A stretch of 64,000 bases of DNA from an uncultured Lachnospiraceae bacterium (lineage in GTDB: Bacteria > Bacillota > Clostridia > Lachnospirales > Lachnospiraceae): assembly GCA_947631685.1 (NCBI GenBank), contig CANRMI010000002.1, positions 186,001 to 250,000 on the forward strand, in the 5' to 3' direction. Below the pieces are notes generated by a model. That model saw nothing but the letters and a program-made list of their open reading frames with translations. It was not told the origin of the DNA and did not search any database. Below are positions 63,689 through 64,000 of the stretch, piece by piece; position 1 is the stretch's first letter, and the number at the start of each line of letters is the position of its first letter. The translations under genes were made by a program, and so were the position numbers.

Positions 63689-64000
63689 TACTGCGGATCA
63701 TCAGCCTGCTTTTTTTTGCGTTGGCGCTGCCTGTGGGAATGGGAGCCGGACTGACGGCATTTTTGGACAGGCGGGAAAAGAATATTTTTTTTATGTGGAC
63801 AGCGGGACAGCTGCTGGAAATGGCTCTATTTCAGATAGTGGCGGTTCCAGTGATTCTGCTGCAGGGAAGGCTGGACTTTTTAGACGGCAGGGCTTTTACG
63901 GTCGTGACAGTTTTATTTGAAGGGTTGTCGGCAGTGGCAGCCATGCTGGGAACCGTGGTATGGATAAAAAAGGGACGGGGATACAGGCCCCATACAGTGG
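63682..64000 (+). CDS. Membrane protein, partial, cut by window end
   Basis: ATG 63682 follows GGAGGAGA and overlaps the previous stop. The visible 106 residues begin LILRIISLLFFALALPVGMG and show three hydrophobic segments with a short DRREKNIFF loop. It resembles large multi-pass membrane proteins that often end such loci, but there is too little to name it. Confidence 0.6.
   Translation, partial: MLILRIISLLFFALALPVGMGAGLTAFLDRREKNIFFMWTAGQLLEMALFQIVAVPVILLQGRLDFLDGRAFTVVTVLFEGLSAVAAMLGTVVWIKKGRGYRPHTV

Noticed and set aside
1..64000. CRISPR arrays, tRNA or rRNA genes, insertion-sequence ends
   Set aside because: No spaced direct repeats, cloverleaf-like tails, rRNA blocks or transposase motifs were seen while reading both strands.

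Overview
This window is one very large surface-glycan biosynthesis locus, almost certainly from a low-to-moderate GC Firmicute of the Clostridia (Lachnospiraceae-like). The basis is the strong AGGAGG-type ribosome binding sites, TTG/GTG starts, sigma-A-like promoters and gene families common in that group (DUF4143 ATPases, TupA-like ATP-grasp, DUF6056, fused fucokinase/GDP-fucose pyrophosphorylase). No rRNA, tRNA, CRISPR array, transposase or prophage gene was seen. All genes but one run on the + strand.

Layout. (1) About 1-28.1 kb is strikingly AT-rich and looks like a swapped-in variable region: radical SAM, methyltransferases, glycosyltransferases (including a GT11 fucosyltransferase), a TupA-like ATP-grasp protein, a DUF362 protein, a CDP-6-deoxyhexose pathway (RfbF, RfbG, a reductase and an RmlC-like epimerase), a Wzy-like polymerase, UDP-galactopyranose mutase (Glf) and a Wzx flippase. 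(2) At 18.7-25.7 kb, behind its own candidate promoter, lies a probable phosphonate-glycan module: CysC-like kinase, radical SAM enzyme, HxGH cytidylyltransferase, a cytidylyltransferase-PEP mutase fusion, phosphonopyruvate decarboxylase, a TagF-like CDP-polyol transferase and an FkbM methyltransferase. (3) From about 28.1 kb the DNA is clearly richer in GC: UDP-glucose dehydrogenase, an unrelated AAA/DUF4143 ATPase with its own promoter, and capEFG for UDP-L-FucNAc. (4) 34.3-36.0 kb holds a reversed PseC-like aminotransferase and a small divergent XRE regulator. (5) 36-64 kb is one tight run of genes for GDP-fucose salvage (FKP), pseudaminic acid (PseF, PseH, PseI, PseG), an FkbH/acyl-carrier-protein pair, a GT52 sialyltransferase-like enzyme, a PglK-like ABC flippase, WecE, three GtrB-like polyprenyl-phosphate glycosyltransferases, several GT-C-like membrane proteins and two acyltransferases.

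How it fits together. Sugars that can be predicted are GDP-L-fucose (salvage), UDP-GlcA/GalA, UDP-Galf, a CDP-6-deoxyhexose, UDP-L-FucNAc, CMP-pseudaminic acid and dTDP-4-amino-4,6-dideoxygalactose. They would be assembled by many GT2, GT11, GT52 and membrane glycosyltransferases, exported by Wzx/Wzy and/or the ABC flippase, and decorated with acyl, methyl and probably phosphonate groups.

Five genes in the AT-rich half are broken by one extra base in a G-run, and long G-runs are far commoner there than chance predicts. This could be phase variation or homopolymer sequencing error; raw reads would decide. One of these genes carries a second frameshift outside a G-run.
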